Positions 15,853 to 23,955 of a DNA stretch of 64,000 nucleotides are shown piece after piece; within the stretch, counting starts at the first letter, position 1, and each line of letters opens with the position of its first letter. The DNA comes from Bacteroidales bacterium (lineage in GTDB: Bacteria > Bacteroidota > Bacteroidia > Bacteroidales > P3), in assembly GCA_024400545.1 (NCBI GenBank), contig JAKSMO010000002.1, forward strand, positions 48,419 through 112,418. The letters are read 5' to 3'. The position numbers were made by a program, and so were the translations under genes. Below the pieces are notes generated by a model. That model did not search any database, was not told the DNA's origin, and was given only the letters and a program-made list of their open reading frames with translations.

Positions 15853-17765
15853 GTCGAAATGTCTTATTGTTAGAACCAAACTATAAGAATAAGTTTCCTC
15901 CCATCGGTTTGATGAAACTCGCAACGTATTTCCGTTTGAGGGGTGATAATGTTGTATTTTACAAGGGAGATTTGACTGATTTTGTTGTCCGTCAAATAAC
16001 TGACGATTGTGTTGCAAAGTTTGACTCAATAGATAATTCTATAAAGTGGAAATATCGTGCTGATAAGATAGCAAAATATATTCGGTACAGAAGGCGTGAA
16101 GATATTGGTCGGATTGGGTTAGATGATTCAGAGTTTGTCCTCTTTTTGGAACAATGGCTTGAATATTATAAAAATTTCTTTCATAGAAAAGAGTATATCA
16201 AACATCCCAAATGGGATTATGTGTGTGTTACAACGCTATTCACATTTTATTGGAAAATAACAATTGAGACTATTGAGTTTGCAAAAACGATGGTCAAAGA
16301 TTTGAAAAATTTAAATGTTGGAGGTGTTCTTGCTTCAATCCAGCCAAATGAAATTGAAGCATCAACAGGCATACGCCCTCACACAGGAACTTTACATACA
16401 CCTTACAAAGATATCGATGACGATAATCGTTATATCATAGACGAATTGCCTTTGGATTATTCCATACTTGATGAAATAGACTATGAGTATGCTGATAGTG
16501 GGGCATATTATAGTTATTCTACACGAGGTTGTATTAGGCACTGTGCTTTTTGTGCCGTTCCCACCCTTGAACCTCAATATCAGTCGTATTTGCCATTATT
16601 TGACAGAATCGACCAAACCCGACGCATATTTGGGGAACAACAAAACTTATTGTTGATGGACAACAATGTGCTAGCGTCCCCAAAATTGCCAGAAATCATT
16701 GAGGATATCAAGAAATGTGGTTATACAAAAGGTTCAAAATTCTATGAACCCAATCAATATGAGCTGGCAATTCGGAATTTGAGAATGGGAATAAATGATC
16801 GTGCATATATTAGAAAGGCATATAAGCTTCTCAAGGAATTAAACGATACTAAATCTTTGCATGAAGATGCACGTACTGCAATATATGGTTTGAGAGAAAA
16901 ATACGGATTGCTCCACCCTGAGACATGTACTAAGGATGCACTCCTTCAGACCTATAAGGATTTCGCCCATTATTTCGAAAAGAAATACCTTAACCGATTA
17001 GGGAGATTGCGCTATGTGGATTTCAACCAAGGTGTTGATGCAAGGCTTTTTACCGAGGAGAAAGTAAAACTATTATCGCAGATTCCTATTCGTCCACTAC
17101 GTATTGCATTTGATGATGTGAAGACTGAGAAAGAATATGTTTCTGCAATCCAAATGAGTGTGAATTATGGGATGAAGGATTTTTCCAATTATCTTCTGTA
17201 TAATTTTCACGATAAGCCTGAGGATTTGTATTATCGCTTGAGGGTGAATATTGACCTTTGTGAAGAGCTAAACGTAAGCATTTACTCTTTCCCAATGAAA
17301 TATCATCCCATCAGTGGCGAACACAGCCATGACAGGGATTATATAGGCGAGCATTGGAATCGAAAATACATCAGAGCCGTACAAGCAATTCTGAATGCTA
17401 CTAAAGGAAAAGTGGGCCGTGGTATTTCTTTTTTCGAAAAGGCTTTTGGTAGAAATGTGGAAGAATTCATGGAATTGCTTATTATGCCTGAGACTTTTCT
17501 CTTATTTCGTTTTTTCTTTGAACACCTTGGATATACTCAAGAATGGAGAAGTGAGATGGCTAATTTGACTGATGAGGAACGTCAAGAATTAATACCAATT
17601 GTATATAAGAATGACTTCAATAATATTGATAGCCTGACTACAAACAAGCGGTTGTTAAAAGTGCTGAGCTATTATAAGAACTTCCGAACAGAAATAGCTG
17701 ATTCTAAGTCTGAATTGTATAAACTGAAACAAGAATTTGATAAGCAACAAAAGGTAAATGGATGA
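15849..17765 (+). CDS. Radical SAM protein with B12-binding-like N-terminus, in a defence-like operon
   Basis: The 638-residue product begins like a cobalamin-binding radical SAM enzyme (NVLLLEPNYKNKFPPIGLMKLA, residues 4-24). Its [4Fe-4S]-SAM motif is RGCIRHCAFCAVP, with Cys228, Cys232 and Cys235 in the canonical Cx3Cx2C spacing. The radical SAM barrel appears to be split by a helical insertion (about 285-370) before RYVDFNQGVDARLF. There is a long helical C-terminus. A B12-dependent methylase or other radical chemistry is possible, but no substrate can be read from the sequence. Viperins, the known antiviral radical SAM proteins, are much shorter and lack this N-terminal domain. Overlaps of 4 bp and 8 bp with its neighbours tie it to the operon. 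Confidence 0.8.
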   Translation: MSRNVLLLEPNYKNKFPPIGLMKLATYFRLRGDNVVFYKGDLTDFVVRQITDDCVAKFDSIDNSIKWKYRADKIAKYIRYRRREDIGRIGLDDSEFVLFLEQWLEYYKNFFHRKEYIKHPKWDYVCVTTLFTFYWKITIETIEFAKTMVKDLKNLNVGGVLASIQPNEIEASTGIRPHTGTLHTPYKDIDDDNRYIIDELPLDYSILDEIDYEYADSGAYYSYSTRGCIRHCAFCAVPTLEPQYQSYLPLFDRIDQTRRIFGEQQNLLLMDNNVLASPKLPEIIEDIKKCGYTKGSKFYEPNQYELAIRNLRMGINDRAYIRKAYKLLKELNDTKSLHEDARTAIYGLREKYGLLHPETCTKDALLQTYKDFAHYFEKKYLNRLGRLRYVDFNQGVDARLFTEEKVKLLSQIPIRPLRIAFDDVKTEKEYVSAIQMSVNYGMKDFSNYLLYNFHDKPEDLYYRLRVNIDLCEELNVSIYSFPMKYHPISGEHSHDRDYIGEHWNRKYIRAVQAILNATKGKVGRGISFFEKAFGRNVEEFMELLIMPETFLLFRFFFEHLGYTQEWRSEMANLTDEERQELIPIVYKNDFNNIDSLTTNKRLLKVLSYYKNFRTEIADSKSELYKLKQEFDKQQKVNG

Positions 17766-18771
17766 AATAAAAACCATAACGACCAATGATTATGCGAATA
17801 GGTTTGAATCAAAAAAAATGGCATTCCTTTCTTCTTCCGAATGCCAAAGGATGCAAACGGACTTCATGAAAGGTCTTAAGCTATCTGTGCCCGATGGTGA
17901 TGTTGAAGAAATGAACAAATATCTTCATGCACAGAGGAATGTTATTTTGTCAACATTTCAAAAGAACTGGCTCTTTAATATATGGGATAAGAGCTTTTCT
18001 CACCAAATCAATAACTTTGATGAGGTTAGTTTTTATAAAAAGGTGGAAATGGTAAATGATGGCGATGTCAGTTTTGATGAATTAGTACCTTTTTTCAATT
18101 ATTATTATAGTACCAAAATTATAGATTCGATGATACTTGAGCTGGAGAAAAGAAGAATAAATGGAATATCTTCAATTCAAGCAGAAAATGTGATAATTTT
18201 TAAAGATAAGGTTGTATTCAAAGGTAATGATGAGCCTGAAGGGGGGGCGGTATTTACCGATGAACATTTAGAAAACAAAATATTCAGTGTTCGATTATTC
18301 AATACAGAGAACCGATTACAAACTCTGCGAAACACTATTGCATCGCACATCAATTTATACGAGGACAATGACAAATTTGTCTCCCATTCACAATTCCATA
18401 TTGAACCTTCAGCACAGAATGAATGGTATTATATATTAGCGGCAATTTGCGAATCAAACGTTTTAGCTAATAACAAGTGTACCGATGTTGGTTTTATAGA
18501 CCAGGTGTTTTTGTGGTTTCCTTGGTTGTTTGATGTAAAATCAGCAGAAGAATTGGTATCATTCAAAAGAAATTTTGCAAAATCAATATCGGCTGAACGT
18601 GGACTTTGGAAGTATGGGAAGAAAAAGGAAGTAACAAGTATTGCAAATATGTGGGCAAGGCATCGAGTATTAAATATTGAAGAATCTAAAGTTGAGAGAC
18701 TGCAACCTGTTGCATCATATTTACGGCAAGAGTTAATAGATTTGAGAAATACTATAGAAAGACAGATATAA
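17758..18771 (+). CDS. 337-aa unknown protein, last gene of the operon
   Basis: The start ATG overlaps the radical SAM gene by 8 bp. The product is a soluble, largely helical protein with aromatic-rich segments (FQKNWLFNIWDKSF, FLWFPWLFDV) and a basic stretch GLWKYGKKKE near residue 285. No signal peptide, P-loop or metal motif is visible, and I do not recognise the family. Being the last gene before a strong terminator and sharing the low GC of the others, it is probably a structural or specificity component of the same system. Confidence 0.6.
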   Translation: MDEIKTITTNDYANRFESKKMAFLSSSECQRMQTDFMKGLKLSVPDGDVEEMNKYLHAQRNVILSTFQKNWLFNIWDKSFSHQINNFDEVSFYKKVEMVNDGDVSFDELVPFFNYYYSTKIIDSMILELEKRRINGISSIQAENVIIFKDKVVFKGNDEPEGGAVFTDEHLENKIFSVRLFNTENRLQTLRNTIASHINLYEDNDKFVSHSQFHIEPSAQNEWYYILAAICESNVLANNKCTDVGFIDQVFLWFPWLFDVKSAEELVSFKRNFAKSISAERGLWKYGKKKEVTSIANMWARHRVLNIEESKVERLQPVASYLRQELIDLRNTIERQI

Positions 18772-18814
18772 TAATATCGCATGATTTTGTAAAAAACGTA
18801 ATGCCCTAAGTGGT

Positions 18815-18855
18815 AAAATGCCTATTCCGTTGTACCGGAATGGGCATTTTTTTAT
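18815..18855 (+). terminator. Strong intrinsic terminator closing the NurA-HerA operon
   Basis: AAATGCCTATTCCG and CGGAATGGGCATTT pair across a short loop and are followed by a T run. It defines the 3' end of the operon. Confidence 0.85.
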
Positions 18856-18993
18856 TATTATTCTCTGATGAGCAATTAGACCAATTGGACAAATATAGCT
18901 CTTCTATTGGACAATAAACCACAAATCTATTGGATTAGTTGGATTTTTCGTTATTTAGTTGGGTTTCAATTATTTCATTTGGATAATTAGTCG

Positions 18994-19001
18994 TATTTTT
19001 G
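18994..19001 (+). promoter_or_regulatory. Bacteroidota -7 promoter box ahead of the antirepressor gene
   Basis: TATTTTTGCACTCG lies 153 bp before the antirepressor start. The region 18860-18990 holds several ATTGGA motifs (ATTGGACAA twice) that could be operator-like sites but show no clear dyad. Confidence 0.6.
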
Positions 19002-19154
19002 CACTCGATTTCGAAAGAGGTCGAGAGGTGTTTGACATGTTGGAGAATGGTTTTGGCGAGGGGCGGCTGGCAGGGTCAGTTGGCTTCTCGAGAAATGATA
19101 AATAATTTATAAAATTTTTAAGACCCCCGTGAAAAGGCACGGGTAATAAAAAAA

Positions 19155-19946
19155 ATGAATACGAGAATTCAAACGTATCAAAATGAAATGTTCGGCCAAT
19201 TAAGGCTGACGATGATTAATGGTGAGCCTTGGCTGGTGGCAGCCGATGTGGCTAAAGCTTTGGGGTATGCAAATCCCCGAAAGGCAGTAATCGACCATGT
19301 GGACAAAGAGGATAAGACGCGTAACGATTCGTTACGCGTCAACGGCACTACTCCGGTGCTGATTAACGAGAGCGGGCTTTACAGCCTCATCCTCACTAGC
19401 AAGCTGCCGCAGGCCAAGGAGTTCAAACGCTGGGTGACGGCCGAGGTGCTGCCGCAGATTCGCAGGACGGGAGGGTACATTCCTACGCACGACTTTAACG
19501 GCCGGGGGCTGACTGCCGAGGAGATGCTGGCAAGGACGCAAGAGATTTTTACGAGCACGTTGTTGCAGAAGGATCAGCAGATCAGCTATCAGCAACAGCA
19601 GCTGGAGGCTCAGCGCCCTATGGTGCTGTTTTACGGCGCTGTGGCTACCAGCAGTGCCACCTGCAGTGTGGCCGAGCTGGCAAAGATGCTGCAGGCCAAC
19701 GGCGTGGAAGTGGGGCAGAATCGCTTGTTTGAGTGGTTTCGCAACAACGGCTACCTCTGCACCAAGGGCGGCGCTTTTTACAACACTCCTTATCAGCAAT
19801 GGGTGGAGTCGGGATTGTTCCGCATTGAGACCCATAGTTTTGAGAAGCCTAACGGCGAGTGTATGGTGAGCTACACCACCCGAGTGACGGGCAAGGGCCA
19901 GCAGTATTTTGTTGACGGTTTCTTGTCGGGGAGGTTTATTGTTTGA
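19155..19946 (+). CDS. Phage-type antirepressor (BRO-N plus KilAC domains)
   Basis: The 263-residue protein has an N-terminal BRO domain (about 10-105: LRLTMINGEPWLVAADVAKALGYANP in two segments, then LINESGLYSLILTSK and FKRWVTAEVLPQIRRTGGY) and a C-terminal KilAC/ANT domain (about 155-260: SVAELAKMLQANGVEVG, LFEWFRNNGYL, TTRVTGKGQQYFVD). Such two-domain proteins are phage antirepressors or DNA-binding regulators. With the next three genes it forms a phage- or mobile-element-like set (antirepressor, two small unknown proteins, BT4734-DUF3987) of a sort I have seen in Bacteroidales chromosomes. No integrase or structural phage genes are present in the window. Confidence 0.88.
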   Translation: MNTRIQTYQNEMFGQLRLTMINGEPWLVAADVAKALGYANPRKAVIDHVDKEDKTRNDSLRVNGTTPVLINESGLYSLILTSKLPQAKEFKRWVTAEVLPQIRRTGGYIPTHDFNGRGLTAEEMLARTQEIFTSTLLQKDQQISYQQQQLEAQRPMVLFYGAVATSSATCSVAELAKMLQANGVEVGQNRLFEWFRNNGYLCTKGGAFYNTPYQQWVESGLFRIETHSFEKPNGECMVSYTTRVTGKGQQYFVDGFLSGRFIV

Positions 19947-20008
19947 TTGTTTAACACGGGGGCGCGGGCTTGGCGTTGCGCCCCTTTTTAAAAGAAAGGA
20001 AAATAGTA

Positions 20009-20335
20009 ATGACAAATCCGAACTATTTTATTAATCCGCAGCGCGAGCTGTGGTCTTTTTTGAAGGAGGGTCAGCGCAAGGAGGTGGCCCGGGTGCTGCG
20101 TCCGCTGAAGCCTTACGCCCAGGGCCGACTGGCCACTACGATGCTGGACTATATGGAGGGCGGCCGACTGGTGCTGATGAACGATGTGGTGCTGGATGCC
20201 GTGGCGCTGTATTTGGTGAGCGGCGACGGCAAACGCCGCAACCCCATCATCCGCCCGCTGAAGGCTCAGGCCGACGAGGGTTGCGACCAGGGTATGGCAC
20301 CGAACTCCGATTTTGAGTCGGAGGGGTTGAGGTAA
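20009..20335 (+). CDS. Small unknown protein in the phage-like set
   Basis: The start MTNPNYFINPQRELW at 20009 follows an AAAGAAAGGAAAATA stretch and is preferred to one 39 bp earlier. The 108-residue product is soluble and basic, with a GKRRNP segment after a helical region (LATTMLDYMEGGRLVLMND). No motif is recognised. Position between the antirepressor and the DUF3987-type gene suggests a small element-encoded accessory protein. Confidence 0.6.
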   Translation: MTNPNYFINPQRELWSFLKEGQRKEVARVLRPLKPYAQGRLATTMLDYMEGGRLVLMNDVVLDAVALYLVSGDGKRRNPIIRPLKAQADEGCDQGMAPNSDFESEGLR

Positions 20336-20377
20336 AACGTGATTGTTGTTTTTTTAAATTTATAAGGAGTTAAAAAA

Positions 20378-20713
20378 ATGAGAAAGATTTTTTGCAATGT
20401 TGACCTTGAAGTGAATCTGCTGAAGGATAAAGATTTGGGACGCGGCGCGTTGGTGCCCGGCATGTTGGGCCGCCAGGGGCGGGCGTTCCGCTTTTCGGAG
20501 TGCGGCGTGCGCCGTCGCAACGCTCCGCTGCCACGCGTGTTTGAGGGCAAGATGCTGACGATGGTGGTGCACAACGACAAGAGCTACCAGCTGTATTTGA
20601 AGCAGCTGCGCTACAATCACATGCCCGACGACCCTCAGGCTGTGGCCCAAGCCCTGGCCCAAGAGGCCGAGAAGGCACTGAGGATGATTGCTGATTGTAG
20701 AGGGAATTTATGA
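20378..20713 (+). CDS. Small unknown basic protein in the phage-like set
   Basis: The 111-residue protein (MRKIFCNVDLEVNLLKDKDLG) has a basic central part (GRQGRAFRFSECGVRRRN) and an acidic, alanine-rich helical C-terminus. It follows the previous gene by 42 bp on the same strand. The last codons (ATTGTAGAGGGA) resemble the TAGANTG heptad, suggesting that repeat sequence has spread into the end of the gene. Function unknown; no signal peptide. Confidence 0.6.
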   Translation: MRKIFCNVDLEVNLLKDKDLGRGALVPGMLGRQGRAFRFSECGVRRRNAPLPRVFEGKMLTMVVHNDKSYQLYLKQLRYNHMPDDPQAVAQALAQEAEKALRMIADCRGNL

Positions 20714-20744
20714 ATTAAAGAATAAAAAATAAAAAAGTGGGGGG

Positions 20745-20905
20745 GCGAGTGGAAAACTGAAAGTGGAAAGTGGAAAGTGGCCGGGTGCGGCAGCTCAATT
20801 CACTCTTCACTAATCACCATTCACACTTCACAATTCACGATTCACTCAATTCACAATTCACTCAATTCACAATTCACTAATCACAATTCACCGATCACCA
20901 TTAAA
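20745..20905. repeat. Heptad repeat region (GTGGAAA, connector, AATTCAC)
   Basis: A GTGGAAA tract is joined to a long AATTCAC tract by the connector CCGGGTGCGGCAGC, the reverse complement of the GCTGCCGCACCCGG seen elsewhere. It fills nearly the whole gap between the small basic protein gene and the DUF3987-type gene. Confidence 0.85.
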
Positions 20906-20912
20906 AATTACT

Positions 20913-23123
20913 ATGAGCTGTTATACTATTTATTACGATAATGACAAACGGAAGATGATGCGGGCCGTGGAGGGCCGCGAGGATTATTTGCGGCTGCGCG
21001 GCTCGGCCCAGCAGGAGGCTACGGTGCGACAGGTGCGCCAGGGCAACGGGAACGCTAAGTTGCGGCTGCTGCAATGTAACTACTCTTGTATGCCCAACGC
21101 CGACGGAACGCTGAAGGGCAGCACCACGATGAGCACTACGGTGGGCATGGATGTGGACCATATAGCCGCCGAGGATATGGCCGCCACCCGCGACCGCATT
21201 CTGGCCAAGCGCGACGAGCTGGGCCTGCTGATGCTGGAGCTCTCGGCCCGCGGCGAGGGCTTCCACCTGGTGTTTCGCCGCCGCGAGGGACTGAGCCAGG
21301 AGGATAATCTGCACTGGGCCAGCGACCTGCTGGGGGTGGCTTTCGACACGGGGGCCAAGGATCATACACGGGTGTTTTTTACCACTACGGCCAGCGCCGA
21401 CGACTTGCTGTTTTTGGACGATGCCCTGTTTGTGAACGAGGCCGCCCAAGGGTTGCCGCCCGCCGCTGCCCCGCTGCCGCCCACACCCGCACCTCAGATG
21501 CCCACGGCAGCGGAAGGGCCTGAGCCCGGAGGGTACGAAGGGCACTACGACGGCATACCCTATGAAGCCATTGTGGAGGCGCTGGAGAACCAGCTGGGCG
21601 GGGTGCCTACGCATGGGTCGCGCAACCAGTTTATCTTTGCCATGGCGTGCCATTTGCGCTATGTGTGCAACGACGACCCGCGCTGGATTGCCGCCGTGCT
21701 GCCCACCTACGGCGAGGAGCGCGAGAAATGGATGCGCACGATTGAGAGCGCCTGCCGCCGCTCGCAGAACCAGACGATGCCGCGCCTGCTGCGCACGGCC
21801 CTGGAGCTGGCACGCTGCGACTCACGCACGGAGGACTCGGAGGGCAAAGGCTTTGACAGCGAGCTGCCGCCGCCTATGCCCGCCCGACTGCCGCCGCTAA
21901 TTAGGCTGCTGGTGAGCAAGACTCCCAAGGTGTATCAGCCCGCCGTGGCACATGCTGTGTTTCCGGCCTTGGCGGCGCACTTGTGGAAGACGCGGTTTAG
22001 GTATATCGACAATGTGGAGCACGAGGCTACGCTGATGAATGTGCTGATGGCGGGCACGGGTGCCGGCAAGAACTGCATTGCCGAGCCGATAAGGATGATT
22101 ATGCGCGACATTGTGGAGCGCGACCAGATTAACCGCGAGAAGGAGCGCCAATGGAAGGAGGAGATGCAGACCAAGGGGTCGAACAAGGACAAGCGGCGCC
22201 GCCCCGAGGGGCTGGTGATACAGCATGTGAAGCCCGATATGACCAATGCGGCCTTTGTGCAGCGCATGAAGGAGGCCGAAGGGCATTTCCTATATACGCA
22301 GATGAATGAGATTGACCAGTTTGACGCGCTGAAGACCTCGGCACGGTCGAAGTCGCAGTTTCAGATTATGTGCCTGGCTTTCGACCCGCAGAACAGCTAC
22401 GGCACGGAGCGCGTGGGCACGGCATCGGTGAGCGAGACGGTGTGTGTGCGGTTTAACTGGAACGCCTCGACGACGATACAGAAGGGCAAGGCTTATTTTG
22501 CCAAGGTGGTGACGGACGGCCCTATTTCGCGCATTAATTTCTGCACAATACCGGAACGCCCCATAGGCGCCGAGCTGCCGGTGTACGGCATTTACGACGA
22601 GGGGTTTGAGGCGGAGCTGAAGCCTTATATTGACAGGCTGAACGCCGCCCGCGGACTGATAGAGTGCCCCAAGGCCCGCACGCTGGCCCGCAAGCTGATG
22701 GAGGAGAACGCCGACTTTGCCCGGCTGTCGCAGAGCAGGGTGTATGAGAATTTGTCGTTCAGGGGCAATGTGATAGCTTTTTTGAAGGCTATGGTGCTGT
22801 ATGTGGCGCAGGGCGAGAAGTGGGACAAGGTGCTGGAGGATTTTGTGCGCTGGAGCGAGCGGTACGACTTGTGGTGCAAGATGAAGTTTTTTGGCGAGGC
22901 TATTGCCGAGGCCGAAACGACGGTGCGCTCCCATCGCCCCGGGCCGCAGAATTTGCTGACGCTGTTGGGCAACGAGTTTACTACCGACGAGCTGCAGCAG
23001 GTGCGCCGTCGGCAGGGGGTGGAGAAGACTCCGCTGGCAGCGCTGCTGAAGGTGTGGCGCAGCCGCAACTATGTGGAGCCCGTGGAGGGGAAGGCGAATA
23101 CGTGGAGGAAGGTGGGAGGGTAG
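20913..23123 (+). CDS. BT4734-type / DUF3987 primase-helicase-like protein
   Basis: The 736-residue protein matches the layout of Bacteroidota VirE-like mobile-element proteins: an N-terminal BT4734-type domain (about 40-165; TTVGMDVDHIAA, GEGFHLVFRR, DHTRVFF), a Pro/Ala-rich linker, a small helical domain (about 210-300; HGSRNQFIFAMA) and a DUF3987 P-loop ATPase domain with Walker A MAGTGAGKNC near residues 377-386 and a downstream FLYTQMNEIDQFDAL. These proteins are associated with integrated elements and probably act in DNA replication or mobilisation; the activity is inferred. The coding sequence is GC-rich. Its TAG stop is the first TAG of a TAGATTG/TAGAGTG heptad tract. Confidence 0.85.
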   Translation: MSCYTIYYDNDKRKMMRAVEGREDYLRLRGSAQQEATVRQVRQGNGNAKLRLLQCNYSCMPNADGTLKGSTTMSTTVGMDVDHIAAEDMAATRDRILAKRDELGLLMLELSARGEGFHLVFRRREGLSQEDNLHWASDLLGVAFDTGAKDHTRVFFTTTASADDLLFLDDALFVNEAAQGLPPAAAPLPPTPAPQMPTAAEGPEPGGYEGHYDGIPYEAIVEALENQLGGVPTHGSRNQFIFAMACHLRYVCNDDPRWIAAVLPTYGEEREKWMRTIESACRRSQNQTMPRLLRTALELARCDSRTEDSEGKGFDSELPPPMPARLPPLIRLLVSKTPKVYQPAVAHAVFPALAAHLWKTRFRYIDNVEHEATLMNVLMAGTGAGKNCIAEPIRMIMRDIVERDQINREKERQWKEEMQTKGSNKDKRRRPEGLVIQHVKPDMTNAAFVQRMKEAEGHFLYTQMNEIDQFDALKTSARSKSQFQIMCLAFDPQNSYGTERVGTASVSETVCVRFNWNASTTIQKGKAYFAKVVTDGPISRINFCTIPERPIGAELPVYGIYDEGFEAELKPYIDRLNAARGLIECPKARTLARKLMEENADFARLSQSRVYENLSFRGNVIAFLKAMVLYVAQGEKWDKVLEDFVRWSERYDLWCKMKFFGEAIAEAETTVRSHRPGPQNLLTLLGNEFTTDELQQVRRRQGVEKTPLAALLKVWRSRNYVEPVEGKANTWRKVGG

Positions 23124-23325
23124 ATTGTAGAGTGTAGAGTGTAGAATGTAGAGTGGCTGCCGCACCCGGCCACTTTCCACTTTCAACTTTCCACTCGGAA
23201 AAACTTTCAACTTTACTTTAGTGAATTGTGAATAGTGAATAGTGAATTGAGCTGCCGCGCCAGCCCACTCTACAATCAGCAATCTACAATCTACATTCCC
23301 TCGCAATCTACATTCTACAATCTCT
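23121..23325. repeat. Composite heptad-repeat region
   Basis: TAGATTG/TAGAGTG units begin at the stop codon of the preceding gene. They are followed by the connector GCTGCCGCACCCGG, TTTCCAC units, GTGAATTGTGAATA units, a second connector-like GCTGCCGCGCCAGC and a final set of TCTACNN units. Confidence 0.85.
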
Positions 23326-23398
23326 ACACTCTTAAGTCATAAATAATCAAAAGTGGGGCGAAATAATAAAAAAAATGTTTTATGTCTATTTTTTTTTG

Positions 23399-23406
23399 TA
23401 TTTTTG
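23399..23406 (+). promoter_or_regulatory. Bacteroidota -7 promoter box
   Basis: TATTTTTGCATT lies 24 bp before the first small lipoprotein gene and probably drives the four-gene cluster to 25102. Confidence 0.7.
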
Positions 23407-23429
23407 CATTTTGAAAATAATATACAATT

Positions 23430-23675
23430 ATGAAGAAAATAATGCTTGTTTTGGCCGCTGCAATGCTGGTATTGTGCGCATCGTGTGTGAAGGAAAAGAA
23501 CTGCCGTTGCGCCGTGATGGGCACACAAACTGTGCGCATCATTACCATTAAATCGGGCGACTGCAGAAAGATGAACTACATCACTTATTTCAACGATCTG
23601 GACTCTTCGTTTGTGGATCATGTGGTGTGCACCGACTATCCTTTTGATGCCGACAGCGCTATTGTAAACCTTTAA
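23430..23675 (+). CDS. Small five-cysteine lipoprotein 1
   Basis: The 81-residue precursor has a lipoprotein signal peptide with lipobox CASC (Cys19). After the lipidated cysteine come Cys25-x-Cys27 (CRC), a later SGDCRKM and a C-terminal VVCTDY. The same order of cysteines appears in the proteins at 23690 and 24887, so the three look like diverged duplicates. After lipidation four cysteines remain, enough for two disulfides or one metal site. Function unknown. The gene is first in a cluster with a MauE/thioredoxin-type membrane protein, which suggests involvement in envelope thiol chemistry. Confidence 0.7.
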   Translation: MKKIMLVLAAAMLVLCASCVKEKNCRCAVMGTQTVRIITIKSGDCRKMNYITYFNDLDSSFVDHVVCTDYPFDADSAIVNL

Positions 23676-23689
23676 AAGTGAAACATTTT

Positions 23690-23935
23690 ATGAAGAAGCA
23701 TATTTTTATTCTTGCCGTGGCTGCCGCCTGCCTGACTGCCGGCTGTTCGAAAAGCGTGAAATGCAAATGCACCGCCATTGAACCCAACGAGAACGGCAAG
23801 TACGAAACCACTTATGTTGAGTCGGACCGCGGCCTGAAATGCAATAAGATTACCAAGGTGGGCTTTGAACGCCGCCTGGAAGGCGAATACGTCCGCACCC
23901 TGGTTGACGTAAACTGCGAAAGAGCAAAAGATTGA
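23690..23935 (+). CDS. Small five-cysteine lipoprotein 2
   Basis: I start it at the ATG at 23690; an in-frame GTG 12 bp earlier would add four residues. The 81-residue precursor has lipobox LTAGC (Cys19), then Cys25-x-Cys27 (CKC), GLKCNKI and VNCERAKD at the end, the same cysteine plan as its neighbour. The gene lies 14 bp after lipoprotein 1 and 20 bp before the ATG of the MauE/thioredoxin gene, so the three are probably one transcription unit. No known family is recognised. Confidence 0.7.
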   Translation: MKKHIFILAVAAACLTAGCSKSVKCKCTAIEPNENGKYETTYVESDRGLKCNKITKVGFERRLEGEYVRTLVDVNCERAKD

Positions 23936-23955
23936 AACACTTTGAGTCAAAACCT

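Noticed and set aside
15849-17765. Radical SAM protein as a viperin homologue
   Set aside because: It is about twice the usual length, has a B12-binding-like N-terminal domain and a split core, and no nucleotide kinase gene lies next to it.
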